Positions 43,269-52,600 of a DNA stretch of 64,000 nt are shown one piece after another. The first letter of the stretch is position 1. Every line of letters begins with the position of its first letter. Position numbers and translations under genes: made by a program. The notes beneath the pieces were generated by a model. That model saw nothing but the letters and a program-made list of their open reading frames with translations. It had not been told where the DNA came from and made no database searches. The stretch comes from Vicinamibacteria bacterium (GTDB lineage: Bacteria; Acidobacteriota; Vicinamibacteria; Fen-336): the NCBI GenBank assembly GCA_035570235.1, contig DATMML010000137.1:115552-179551 (forward strand), written 5' to 3'.

Positions 43269-43729
43269 TACTGCGGCTTGTCGCTCAAGGCGAAGGTCAT
43301 CTGGCCCTCGCAGACGACGCGACCCGCCACCCGGGCCACGCCCCGGAGGCTCCCCATCTTGCTCCGCAGTCGCAACACCGTCCCCTCCAGCAAGACCTGG
43401 TCTCCCGCCGCCACCGGGCGCCGGTAGCGCACGCGATCGATGCCCATGAAGTAGATGAGGCGAGAGCGATTCTCGGGTTTGGCCAGGATCAGCACAGCCC
43501 CCGCCTGGGCCATGGCCTCGGTCAGGATGGAGGCGGGAAGGATGGGCACCCCCCCCGGTCCGGCGATGAAATACCGCTCGTCGGAGGTGACGTTCTTGAC
43601 GCCCACGATCCGGCGGTCGGCTTCGAACTCGATGATGCGGTCCACGAGCAGGAACGGGTAGCGGTGGGGCAGGATGGCCTTGATGTCCTCGATCTCCAGG
43701 GGCAGCTTGAGGGCGGTGGCCACGGTCAT
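43268..43729 (-). CDS. FabZ-like hotdog protein lacking the catalytic His
   Basis: 153 residues. The N-terminus LPHRYPFLLVDRI and the helix motif TEAMAQAG are as in FabZ. In FabZ the active pair is His of GHFP and Glu of the EAMAQ helix. Here the loop reads IAGPGGVPILPAS: aligned without gaps, GHFP becomes AGPG, so His is Gly while Glu is kept. The protein may bind acyl-ACP without dehydration, or catalyse a different reaction. A run of eight C (43549-43556) lies in this loop, but both sides stay in the FabZ frame, so a frameshift does not explain it. It is coupled to the pseudouridine synthase gene. Confidence 0.8.
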   Translation of the reverse strand: MTVATALKLPLEIEDIKAILPHRYPFLLVDRIIEFEADRRIVGVKNVTSDERYFIAGPGGVPILPASILTEAMAQAGAVLILAKPENRSRLIYFMGIDRVRYRRPVAAGDQVLLEGTVLRLRSKMGSLRGVARVAGRVVCEGQMTFALSDKPQ

Positions 43730-43786
43730 TGGAGGCTTAGTCTACACCTCCCCCGGGGCCGAGAAGGGCCCGTGTTAACATGGCCC

Positions 43787-45538
43787 GTGCGCGGATCGGA
43801 GAGTGTCAAGCACAGTCCGCCCCTGCCCGGTGAGCTGCTGGCAGAGCTGCTCCTGCTCGTGGGCGAGATCAACTCCGTCCTCGACCCTGATGAGCTGCTC
43901 TCCGCCATCGCCCAGCAGCTCCGCCGCATCGTAGACTATAAGATCCTCGACATCTTCCTTCCCGACGCGGACGGTGTGCTCTCCCCCGCCCTCATCGAGG
44001 GACACTCCCCGGAGTCGGTGGCGCAGTTTCGCCTGCGGCCCGGGGAGGGAATCGTGGGCGCGGCCGCCCAGCTTCGGGAGCCCATCTTCGTCCCCGACGT
44101 GGCCCAGGATCCGCGCTATGTCTCCTTCTTCCCGGGGGTGGTGGCGGAGCTGGCCATTCCCCTCGTCCATCGCGACCGGCTCGTGGGCGTACTCAACATC
44201 GAAGGCCCGGACGTGGAGGCTTTCAGTCCCGCCGCCCGCACCGCGCTCGGGGTCCTGGCCAACCACCTGGCCGTGGCCATCGCCAACGCCACCCTCTACC
44301 GGGAGACCCGCTGGTACGCCGGGCTGCTGGCCACCCTCTACGAGATCGGCAAGGAGACCGCGTCCATCCTGGACCTGGACGAGCTGCTGCACCGAGTGGC
44401 GGAGATCGTGAAGCGTGTGATCGACTACGAGATGTTCGGGATCCTGCTCATGGACGAGGAGCGGGGGGAGCTGGTGCTGCGCAAGGCAGTCAACCTGGGG
44501 ACCTCCAAGGAGAAGCAGCGGCTCAAGGCGGGCGAGGGGCTCTGCGGGGCCGCCGTCCGCACCAAGGCTCCGGTGCTGGTGGGGGACGTGACGAAGGACC
44601 CGCGCTATCTGGGCCTGGTCCCGGAGACGCGCTCCGAGCTCGTGGTCCCGCTCGTCCACAAGGACCGGGTGGTGGGGGTCTTCGACCTGGAGTCGCCCGT
44701 GCTCGATCGCTTCACCGAGGAGCATGTGAAGGTTCTGACTCCCCTCGCCAGCCAGGTGGCGGTGGCAGTTGAGAACGCCCGCCTCTACGCGGAGCTCAAG
44801 AAGAACGAGGAGCGGCTGCACAAGGAGCTCATCATTGCCCAGGGCATCCAGCGTGGGCTCTTCCCCGAGGACTGTCCTTCCGGGCCGGGTTGGGAGGCCT
44901 CCGCCCACTTCCGCCCCGCCCGCGAGCTGGGGGGCGACCTCTACGACTTCTTCGACATGGGGGAGGGGGTCCTGGGCGTGGCCGCGGGCGACGTCGCCGG
45001 CAAGGGCGTCCCCGCCGCCCTCTACGGGGCCTTCGCCTCGGGCACGGTGCGGGCCCGCGCCTTCCAGCGGCGGGGCCCCGCCGACCTGATGATGGCGGTG
45101 AACCGGACGCTGCGGCGGCGCGGGGTGGAGGGGCTCTACTGCACGCTCGGATACTCCCTTTTTGACTTCCGCGCCCGTGCCCTGCGCGTTGCCAACTCGG
45201 GCCTGCCCTATCCGATTCTTTACCGGGCGGCCAGCGGCCGCAGCGCTCCCGTCGAGGTGGGCGGCCTCCCCCTCGGCTGCTTCGACAGCGTGGCCTACGA
45301 CGAGAAGGAGCTCGAGCTGTCGGCCGGGGACGTGTTCGTCTTTCACACGGACGGCCTCACCGAGGCCCGGCGGGGGGGCGAAGACTACGGAGTGGCCCGC
45401 CTGGGCCGCCAGATCGAGGAGCATGCCCGCCTGCCCGCGCCCCGCCTGGGGGAGAAGATTCTGGAGGACGTGGACCGGTTCATGGGGGACGCCGTCCCCA
45501 CCGACGACGTCACCCTCATCGTGGTGAAGGTGCTATGA
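43787..45538 (+). CDS. GAF-GAF-SpoIIE (PP2C) phosphatase
   Basis: 583 residues from GTG 43787 (only GTG in frame after the divergent fabZ-like start; ribosome site weak). Two tandem GAF domains (about 50-165 and 200-330; FLPDADGVL..PGEGIVGAA and LMDEERGEL..AGEGLCGAA), a short coiled linker (AELKKNEERLHKELIIAQGIQ), then the SpoIIE phosphatase: GGDLYDFFDMGEG, AAGDVAGKGVPAALY, HTDGLTEAR and DDVTLIVVKVL, with the metal-binding Asp all present. It likely dephosphorylates an anti-sigma antagonist or a similar partner in response to a bound signal. The PilZ gene overlaps by 4 bases. Confidence 0.92.
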   Translation: MRGSESVKHSPPLPGELLAELLLLVGEINSVLDPDELLSAIAQQLRRIVDYKILDIFLPDADGVLSPALIEGHSPESVAQFRLRPGEGIVGAAAQLREPIFVPDVAQDPRYVSFFPGVVAELAIPLVHRDRLVGVLNIEGPDVEAFSPAARTALGVLANHLAVAIANATLYRETRWYAGLLATLYEIGKETASILDLDELLHRVAEIVKRVIDYEMFGILLMDEERGELVLRKAVNLGTSKEKQRLKAGEGLCGAAVRTKAPVLVGDVTKDPRYLGLVPETRSELVVPLVHKDRVVGVFDLESPVLDRFTEEHVKVLTPLASQVAVAVENARLYAELKKNEERLHKELIIAQGIQRGLFPEDCPSGPGWEASAHFRPARELGGDLYDFFDMGEGVLGVAAGDVAGKGVPAALYGAFASGTVRARAFQRRGPADLMMAVNRTLRRRGVEGLYCTLGYSLFDFRARALRVANSGLPYPILYRAASGRSAPVEVGGLPLGCFDSVAYDEKELELSAGDVFVFHTDGLTEARRGGEDYGVARLGRQIEEHARLPAPRLGEKILEDVDRFMGDAVPTDDVTLIVVKVL

Positions 45539-45867
45539 GCCAGCCGGAACGCCGCAAGAGCCCCCGCTTCTCGGTGAACGTGCCCGTGCGCGTGACGAGC
45601 GGCGCCGACACCTTCGCCGGGATCCTGAAGGATCTCTGCCGCGACGCCGCCCTCGTGGAGAGCCAGCGCGCGGCCACCCTGGGGAGCGACGTGGCGCTGG
45701 CCCTGGCCCTCCCCGGAACGGGGGGGCCGCTCCAGGTGGCCGGCCGCGTGGTGCGGCTGGGGGAAGGAGACCACGGGGGCCACGACATCGCCGTCCTCTT
45801 CACCAACCTGACCTCGGCCGCCGAGACCCGCATCGAGTTCTTCATCACCCTCCAGCAGGGCGGCTGA
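45535..45867 (+). CDS. PilZ-domain protein
   Basis: 110 residues, ATGA overlap with the phosphatase gene. The start carries ERRKSPRF with the c-di-GMP RxxxR motif. The second motif, normally D/NxSxxG, reads DLCRDA, so binding may be weak or lost. A single beta-barrel domain with nothing else. Its coupling to a GAF-SpoIIE phosphatase suggests a shared output, with PilZ sensing c-di-GMP or serving only as a protein adaptor. The riboswitch 4 kb downstream shows that c-di-GMP is used in this organism. Confidence 0.85.
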   Translation: MSQPERRKSPRFSVNVPVRVTSGADTFAGILKDLCRDAALVESQRAATLGSDVALALALPGTGGPLQVAGRVVRLGEGDHGGHDIAVLFTNLTSAAETRIEFFITLQQGG

Positions 45868-45929
45868 TCCCTGAGGGATGCCCGGGACTGCGTGACCCCC
45901 ATCACAGTGCGGACAGGCGGCCGATCGGG

Positions 45930-45935
45930 TATACT
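45930..45935 (+). promoter_or_regulatory. -10 element of the VWA gene
   Basis: TATACT preceded by GGG, 22 bp before the chosen GTG. No convincing -35; the spacing places the transcription start near 45942, which excludes in-frame starts further upstream. Confidence 0.35.
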
Positions 45936-45957
45936 CGCGCGCTCCATCAGAGATATC

Positions 45958-46884
45958 GTGTTGTCCGAGAACGGTTTGCGTGCTCTAGCCTTGTTGGCGG
46001 CGCTCCCCGCGGCGTCCTGGGGACAGGTGCCCCGCTTCTCCACCGGCGCGGAGCTCGTGGTGCTCTCGGCCACCGCCGTGGACGGCAAGGGACGCCCGGT
46101 GACGGACTTGAGGGCCGAGGAGCTCAAGATCTTCGAGGAGGGGCGCCCCCAGAGGCTTGCCCACTTCTCCGAAGGCCGGGACCTCCCGGCGCGTGTGCTC
46201 CTGCTCGTGGATGCAAGCGGGAGCATGAACACGGAGCTGAAAGTCACGAGCACCCGCATGGCCGCCTACCAGATCCTGGGCTCGCTGGGACCGGAGGACG
46301 AGATCGCTCTCGCCGGGTTCGACCAAGACTACTGGGGGCTCGTTCCCTTCACGCGAGACCGGGAGCGGATCAAGAAGGCCTTCGACGAAATCGTCCCCTT
46401 TGGCTCCACCGCCCTCCACGACGCCCTCGACCGAGCGGCGCGGGATCTGGCCAGCCACGGGGAGGGCCGTCGGGCGGTGGTGGTGATCACCGACGGCATG
46501 GACACGGCGAGCCAGCACACCCCGGACGAGGTGATCGCCCATTCCCGCGCCCTCGACGTCCCGATCTACGCGGTGTCCGTGGTGTCGCCCCTCGACGATC
46601 CGTCCTCTTCGCTGTTCGTCGGTCGGCAGAAGCCGAGCCCGGCGTCGGTGGGAAGCGCGGTGCTCGCCCGTTACGCGTCCCTCTCCGGGGGGGCGGCCTT
46701 CAGCATCAGCGACTTCAACGGGCTACGGCGGGCCGCCACCCAGATCGCGGGCGAGCTCAAGCATCAGTACCGGCTGGGCTACGACCCCCCCGAGGGTCCG
46801 GCCCGCTTCCGCCGTGTCGAGGTGCGCTCCACGCGGAAAGGGGTGGTGGTGCGCACCCGCAGCGGCTACGTTCCAGCGTCCTAG
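45958..46884 (+). CDS. Secreted VWA-domain protein (Acidobacteria-type)
   Basis: 308 residues from GTG 45958 (or TTG 45961). The signal peptide ends near PAASWGQ. Then a short beta region (AELVVLSATAVDGKGRPVTDLRAEELKIFEEG), and the VWA domain with MIDAS DASGSMNT, TALHDALDRAARDL and ITDGMD. The order matches the VWFA-related proteins common in Acidobacteria. It may act in envelope adhesion or complex assembly; no partner is known. It stands alone between PilZ and the Pal-type gene. Confidence 0.85.
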   Translation: MLSENGLRALALLAALPAASWGQVPRFSTGAELVVLSATAVDGKGRPVTDLRAEELKIFEEGRPQRLAHFSEGRDLPARVLLLVDASGSMNTELKVTSTRMAAYQILGSLGPEDEIALAGFDQDYWGLVPFTRDRERIKKAFDEIVPFGSTALHDALDRAARDLASHGEGRRAVVVITDGMDTASQHTPDEVIAHSRALDVPIYAVSVVSPLDDPSSSLFVGRQKPSPASVGSAVLARYASLSGGAAFSISDFNGLRRAATQIAGELKHQYRLGYDPPEGPARFRRVEVRSTRKGVVVRTRSGYVPAS

Positions 46885-46905
46885 GGTAGGTTTATGACGT
46901 CGTCC

Positions 46906-46922
46906 GGGCGAGAAACTCGCCC
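46906..46922 (+). other. Hairpin in the leader of the OmpA-like gene
   Basis: GGGCGAG (46906-46912), loop AAA, CTCGCCC (46916-46922). It lies a few bases before the ribosome site AAGGAGG and 22 bp after the VWA stop. No T-run; it may be a weak terminator or mRNA-stabilising hairpin. Confidence 0.45.
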
Positions 46923-46939
46923 ACAATAAGGAGGTCTTG

Positions 46940-47575
46940 GTGAGAGCCATCGTGGTGACGTTGTTTGCGGGAGCAGCCTTCTCGGGCTGTGCGACCAACA
47001 AGTACGTGCAGCGCGAGGTGGGGGAGATCAACAAGAAAGTGGACGCCGTCTCCGCGGAAGTGGAGAAGACCGAGCAGCGGGTTCAGAGGGCGGAGGTCCG
47101 GATCGACCAGGTGGATAAGGGCGTCCAGACCGCCCAGGCGGGGGTGACGGAGGCCAAGGGCTCCGCTCAGCAGGCCATGAACAAGGCCCAGGACGCGGAG
47201 AAGGCGGCCAAGGGCAAGCTCATCTACACCGTGACCCTTTCCAACGACAAGGTTCGCTTCCCCATGAACCATGCCGAAATCAGCGACGAGGCCAAGAAGC
47301 TGATCGACGATGCCATCGCCCCCTACAAGGCCGAGAACCGGGGTGTGTACTTCGAGATCGAGGGCCACACCGACTCCACGGGGCCGGAGGACTACAACAT
47401 GAAGCTGGGGGAGGAGCGGGCCACGTCCGTCCGCAACTACCTGGCCAAGACCCACGGCATTGCCCTGGCCCGCCTTTCCGTGATCTCGTACGGGCCGAGC
47501 AAGCCGGTGGCTGACAACAAGACCCCGGAGAACCGGGCCCAGAACCGGCGGGTGGTGATCCGGGTCCTGGAGTAG
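46940..47575 (+). CDS. OmpA-family (Pal-like) lipoprotein
   Basis: 211 residues from GTG 46940 (TTG 46937 adjacent), ribosome site AAGGAGG directly upstream. Signal sequence with Cys near residue 17 (AFSGC), a coiled coil (KVDAVSAEVEKTEQRVQRAEVRIDQV.. type) of about 70 residues, then an OmpA C-terminal domain with GHTDSTGPEDYNMKLGEERATSVRNYL and ARLSVISYG. The Asp/Arg peptidoglycan-binding residues are kept. It tethers the outer membrane to peptidoglycan. The long coiled coil is unlike E. coli Pal. Confidence 0.85.
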   Translation: MRAIVVTLFAGAAFSGCATNKYVQREVGEINKKVDAVSAEVEKTEQRVQRAEVRIDQVDKGVQTAQAGVTEAKGSAQQAMNKAQDAEKAAKGKLIYTVTLSNDKVRFPMNHAEISDEAKKLIDDAIAPYKAENRGVYFEIEGHTDSTGPEDYNMKLGEERATSVRNYLAKTHGIALARLSVISYGPSKPVADNKTPENRAQNRRVVIRVLE

Positions 47576-47691
47576 AGCCTTTCCGCGTCGAGCCCCGGGG
47601 CAGGGCAGCGCTCCGGGGAATGGAATGCCGCCGCCCCCCCGGCGGTATCCTTCGTGGAGGCGACCACTCCGGCCCGCATGGGCGCGCTTCG

Positions 47692-48285
47692 ATGAAGCTG
47701 GCAGAGGGCGATCGGGGCGAGTCAGACCTCCTGGCTAAGGCGAAGGGGGGGAATTTCTTTGCCTTCGAGAAGATCGTTAAGCATTACCAGCGCCGCGTCT
47801 ACGGCGTGGCCCTGCGCATCGTGCGCCGCCACGACGTGGCGGATGACGTGGCCCAGGAGGCCTTTATCCGGGCCCACCAGGCCCTGGACAGCTTTGATCT
47901 CGCCCGCCCCTTCGGCCCCTGGATCTGCCGCATCGCCGCCAACCTCGCCGTCAACCACGTCCGCTCCCCGCACGCCCGGGAGGAAGGCCTCCCCGAGGGC
48001 CACAGCGAGACCCCTGCCCGGGGGAACGATCCCCTTGATGGGGTGCTCGAGCGCGAGGCCCGGGAGGTGCTGGATCGGGCCGTGGCGGGCCTGCCCCTGG
48101 AGCAGCGCGCGGTCTTCGTTCTCCGCACCGTGGAGGACTTCTCCTACCTCGAGATCGCCGAGGCCCTGGGCATCTCCCCGGGCACGGTCATGAGCCGCCT
48201 CTTCCGCGCCCGCGAGCGCCTCTGCGACGCCCTGTCTCCTTACTTGGGCACTTCCCTGCGCCGGTCGGGAAGGGAACACCGATGA
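47692..48285 (+). CDS. ECF RNA polymerase sigma factor
   Basis: 197 residues from ATG 47692. Region 2 (FFAFEKIVKHYQRRVYGVALRIV..DVAQEAFIRAHQALDSF..FGPWICRIAANLAVNHVR) and region 4 (LPLEQRAVFVLRTVEDFSYLEIAEALGISPGTVMSRLFRARERL) are complete. The gene overlaps a zinc-finger anti-sigma gene by 4 bases, the common ECF arrangement. The target promoters are not identifiable; several nearby envelope genes would be natural candidates, but this is speculation. Confidence 0.95.
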   Translation: MKLAEGDRGESDLLAKAKGGNFFAFEKIVKHYQRRVYGVALRIVRRHDVADDVAQEAFIRAHQALDSFDLARPFGPWICRIAANLAVNHVRSPHAREEGLPEGHSETPARGNDPLDGVLEREAREVLDRAVAGLPLEQRAVFVLRTVEDFSYLEIAEALGISPGTVMSRLFRARERLCDALSPYLGTSLRRSGREHR

Positions 48286-49439
48286 GCGCCCACGTGCTGG
48301 ACCGGCTCTCCGCCTACCTGGACGGTGAGCTCTCGCCCCCGGACCGCGCCCTCGTGGCCGAGCACCTGGCCGGCTGTGAAGAGTGCTCCCGCCGGCTCCA
48401 GGCGCTGGGGATCGTGGACGCGGCGGCGCGGGAGCTGCCGGCGGAGCCTCCGGCCGGCTACTTCTCGGCCTTCCCCGGACGAGTGCGGCGTCGACTGGAG
48501 GGGGATACCCGCGAGCGCGCCTCCTGGCGTGTGCCGGCCTGGACTTGGGCGGCGGCGGCCGCCGCCCTCCTGGCCGTGGTGGCGCCCCTCACCCTGATGC
48601 GGTCTCGTCTCCCCGGGGGATCGCCGCAGGAGGAGAAGGCCTCTCCCGCGACCGGCTTCGCCGCCACCCCACCCGCCGCGGCTCTACAAGCCCCCGCCGC
48701 GGCCTCCCCCGCCAAGGCGGCGCCGAGCCCCGCCGAGCTCCCGGCGCGCATGCCGAAGCCGGAGACGAGGGCCGAGGGGAGCGCGGGCCTGCCGCCGGGA
48801 ATGGTTGGCGGGCGCGAGTTGCCGGCAGATGCGCTGGCTCGGGGAGGGACGGCAGCGGCCTCGCCGGGGACTCCGCCCCCGGCCGCCGGCCTGCTCGCGG
48901 AGAGTCGGGCGCCCGAGCCCAAGCCTTTCGCGGCCCCCGCGCCCGCTCCTGAAAAGCCCGCTGCTGAAGAAAAGGATGAAGCAAAGCCATCGGGAGGGCG
49001 GAACCTGACGGAACGGGAGTCCGGGACGGCCTCGCTCGACAGCGCCCGACCCCCAGCGGGCCAGGATCGCGGCGTGCGGGCCAAAGGGCAACTCGAGGCG
49101 GCGCCGGAAGTGGCCTTGAAGAGAGCCACCCCGAGCCCACCCCTGGAGGCGGACCGCCTCTACCGTAACCTTCTCTTCCGGTCTGCGCAGACGCTCGCAG
49201 AGGCACGCGAGCTGCGCGAGGCCTGGAGGTCCTTCAGCCGGCTCCACCCCGAGGGCGCCCCCGCCGACGAGGCCAGGGTTAGGGTGGTGGAGACGGGGGC
49301 CCAAGCCTATCGGCTCGGCTCGGACCCGGACGACTTGACTCGGGTGCGGGACGACGCCCGGGCCTACCTGGAGCGCAAGGACGCGGCTCAAGCCGCTCGA
49401 GTAAGGGCGGTGCTGGAGGCGCTGGGGCTGCAGCCCTAA
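48282..49439 (+). CDS. Zinc-finger anti-sigma factor
   Basis: 385 residues, ATG overlap with the sigma gene stop. N-terminal HC2 zinc finger His28-x3-Cys32-x2-Cys35 (HLAGCEEC) preceded by LSAYLDGELS. One membrane helix at about 85-105 (WTWAAAAAALLAVVAPLTL). Then a long Pro/Ala/Glu low-complexity region and a C-terminal helical domain (about 285-385, LFRSAQTLAEARELREAWRSF..). The cytoplasmic finger would hold the ECF sigma factor, and the external part would sense the signal. The external domain is much larger than in typical RsrA/ChrR-type factors. Confidence 0.87.
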   Translation: MSAHVLDRLSAYLDGELSPPDRALVAEHLAGCEECSRRLQALGIVDAAARELPAEPPAGYFSAFPGRVRRRLEGDTRERASWRVPAWTWAAAAAALLAVVAPLTLMRSRLPGGSPQEEKASPATGFAATPPAAALQAPAAASPAKAAPSPAELPARMPKPETRAEGSAGLPPGMVGGRELPADALARGGTAAASPGTPPPAAGLLAESRAPEPKPFAAPAPAPEKPAAEEKDEAKPSGGRNLTERESGTASLDSARPPAGQDRGVRAKGQLEAAPEVALKRATPSPPLEADRLYRNLLFRSAQTLAEARELREAWRSFSRLHPEGAPADEARVRVVETGAQAYRLGSDPDDLTRVRDDARAYLERKDAAQAARVRAVLEALGLQP

Positions 49440-49564
49440 GCGGCGGTCCAGACTGGGGTTGACGTGGCAAGGCCGACCCTACGCCAGACCCGTGATTCGG
49501 GTCACTGAGTCGCTCGCGGGCCAGCGGTACACTTCACCCAATACTCGGGTCTAGGGCCCGATCC

Positions 49565-49644
49565 GCTCCTGCTCAGAGCAAACCCGGGGTAACCCGGAGA
49601 CGCAGAGCCACGGGGCCCCCAGGGCCAGCCGAGCCACCAGGAGC
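49565..49644 (+). promoter_or_regulatory. Cyclic-di-GMP-I riboswitch (GEMM-I)
   Basis: Conserved GEMM-I parts occur in order: AGAGCAAACC (49575-49584), a hairpin CCGGG-GTAA-CCCGG with a GNRA tetraloop, GACGCAGAGCCACGGG, a GGCC/GGCC stem and AGCCGAGCC. The closing P1 helix pairs GCTCCTG (49565-49571) with CAGGAGC (49638-49644) over 7 bp. Only small deviations from the family (GCAGAGCC for GCAAAGCC). Downstream, CCGaGCCCG/CGGGCCGG (49655-49674) forms a hairpin immediately before the GGGAGG ribosome site of the GH44 gene, probably the expression platform. No T-run, so translational control is more likely. A TACACT at 49528-49533 may be the -10. Confidence 0.88.
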
Positions 49645-49690
49645 CTTCAATGGTCCGAGCCCGTCACGGGCCGGAACAGGGAGGTTCACC

Positions 49691-52600
49691 GTGAAGGGCA
49701 CGAGCGGCTGTGTCCTGGTCCTCATCCTCGTCGCCGGCCGGGCTCACGCCCAGGCGGTCAGCGTCCCCGTCGATGCGGCGGCGGGTCGACACCCGATCGA
49801 CCCCCGAATCTACGGACTGGCCTATCCCGATCCGGCCTCCATCACCGACCTGCGCTGCCCGCTCTCGCGCTGGGGAGGCAACAACACCAGCCGCTACAAC
49901 TGGCAGCAGAACGCGGACAACCGGGGCGCCGATTGGTACTTCGAGAGCATCGCCTACAGCAGCCCCAACGCCGGGGACGCCACCGACACCTTCATCTCCC
50001 AGGCCAAGTCGGGTGGCGCCCAGCCCCTGCTCACCATCCCCACCATCGGCTGGGTGGGGAAGCTGGGCCCGAGCCGTGGAAAGCTGGCGAGTTTCTCGAT
50101 TGCCAAGTACGGACCCCAGACGGGCGCGGACTCCCAATGGTTCCCCGACGCCGGCAACGGCATCTCCAGCGGGACCGGCCAGCCCGTCACCGGCAACGAC
50201 CCCAACGACGCCAGCGTCGCTTCGAACTCGACCTTCCAGCAGGGCTGGGTGCAACACCTCGTGTCGCGGTGGGGCACGGCGGCGAACGGCGGGCTCCTCT
50301 ACTACATCCTGGACAACGAGCCCAGCATTTGGCACTCCACCCATCGGGATGTCCACCCCACGGGCGCCACCATGGACGAGATCAAGAACGACATCCTGGA
50401 CTACGGAGCCCGGATCAAGGCCCAGGATGCCGGGGCCTTGATCGTGGGACCGGAGGAGTGGGGCTGGTCGGGCTACCTCTACAGCGGCTACGACCAGCAG
50501 TGGGGCGCGCAGCATGGTTGGTCCTCCCTGCCCGACCGGGCAGCCCACGGCAATTGGGACTACCTGCCCTGGGTCCTCGATCAGCTGCACCAGCACGACG
50601 TCTCCACCGGCCAGCGCCTCCTGGACGTTTTCACCGTGCACTACTACCCGCAGGGCGGGGAGTTCGGAAACGACACCTCCACCGCCATGCAGCTGCGGCG
50701 CAACCGTTCGACCCGCTCCCTCTGGGATCCCGCTTACGTCGACGAGAGCTGGATCGCGGACACCGTTCGGCTCGTTCCGCGCCTCAAGGCTTGGGTGACG
50801 ACGTACTATCCAGGCACCGAGATCGGGATCACGGAGTACAACTGGGGCGCCGAGGGACACATCAACGGGGCCACCGCCCAGGCCGACATCCTGGGCATCT
50901 TCGGGCGGGAGGGCTTGAACCTGGCCACCCGGTGGACGACGCCGGCCGCCGCCAGCCCCACCTACAATTCCATCAAGATGTACCGCAACTACGACAATTC
51001 GGGCTCCGGCTTCGGTGACACCAGCGTCTCCGCGGCCGCCCCCAGCCCCGACACGCTGGCCGTATTCGCCGCCGAACGCACCGCCGATGGCGCCCTCACC
51101 ATCATGGCCGTCAACAAGGTCCTCACGGGCACGACCGCCGTCTCCTTCCCTCTCGCCAACTTCGTCGCCGCGGGGACGGCCCAGGTCTGGCAGCTCACGT
51201 CGAGCAATGCGATCACGCGCCTCGCCGACGCCACCCTGTCGGGTTCGGCCCTGAGCGCTACGCTTCCCGCCCAGAGCGTCACGCTGTTCGTCATTCCCCC
51301 ATCGGCGGCACCGCCCGCCCTCTCCATCAATGACATCGTGGCGGGGCCGACCAGCGCCATCTTCACGGTCAGCCTATCCGCGGCGAGCGCTCAGACCGTC
51401 ACCGTCGCCTATGCCACCGCGGATGGCACTGCCACCGCCGGCGCCGATTACGTGGCCGCGACGGGCACCCTCTCCTTCTCCCCTGGAACCACCGCGCAGG
51501 TCGTTACGGTTCAGGTCATAGGCGCAACCCGTCTCGTCGACAAGGCGTTCCTCGTCAACCTGAGCACGCCCTCCGCGGCCACCATCGCCAAGCCTCAGGG
51601 CACGGGAACTATCGTCCACGTCCCCCCCACCCGGGGGTGGGAGGACGGCACAAGCGGCGTTACCTCTCACTCGAATTGCGGCACGGGAGCGGTCGAGCAC
51701 TTGACCAGCCAGTACGTCGGCTACATCGGCATCACGGACGTCACCTTCCCCCGGGTCGGCGACATCTACTACTCCCGCGTGGTCGTGAGCACGGTGGGCA
51801 ATGCCTGCGCGGGGACCTCGGTCCACGTGGAGGTGCTGCTCCCGCCGTCCACCCAGTTCGAGATCAGCGCCGGGCACCCCGTCCTCTGCTTCTCCACGAG
51901 CCCAGGAGGTGTGACCACCCCGATCGTGACCGGGTGCCCGCAGACCGTGAGCCAGGGGACTCACGGCTGGACGGTGGACTCGACTGATCCGGCACACCCC
52001 GGACCGTGGGCCCTACCCATGGGCTCTACGCTCGAGATCCGGTTCCCGGTGCGCACCCTCCAGAGGCTGAGCGGCAGCGCGACCAACTCGTATCTCCAGT
52101 CGTATGTCCAGGCCATGGACGGGGTGAGCAATCCTTGGGGGAACTCGACCCAGCCCGTCTCCGTCGGAGACAAGCCTCCCGGCTCACGCCTGGGCCAGGG
52201 AGGGGCCGACTTCGACAACGACCTCCGGGCGGATCCCACCGTCTACTACCAGGCCAACGGGCTCTGGTACGTCCGGAAATCGATGACGGCGTCGACCTTC
52301 TCTGTGTCCCTCGGAGGGACGGGCTATGCGTCCGTGTCGGGTGACTTCGATTGGGACGGCATCCCCGACGTGGCGGTCTATCACCAGAGCTCCGGGCTCT
52401 GGTTCATCCGGAAGTCCTCGACGGGCGCGACCTATTCGTACGGCTTCGGGGGCCCCGGCTTCACACCGGTTCCCGCCGACTACGATGGAGACCAACAGAC
52501 GGACTTCGCCGTTTATCATCAGGCGAGCGGACTCTGGTACATCAACAAGAGCACGACCCTCACCTCGGTTTCCGTCGGCTTCGGGGGCACCGGGTACGCC

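Noticed and set aside
43549..43556. C8 tract as a frameshift that removed the FabZ His
   Set aside because: The frame is the FabZ frame on both sides, and the loop has the same length as in FabZ.
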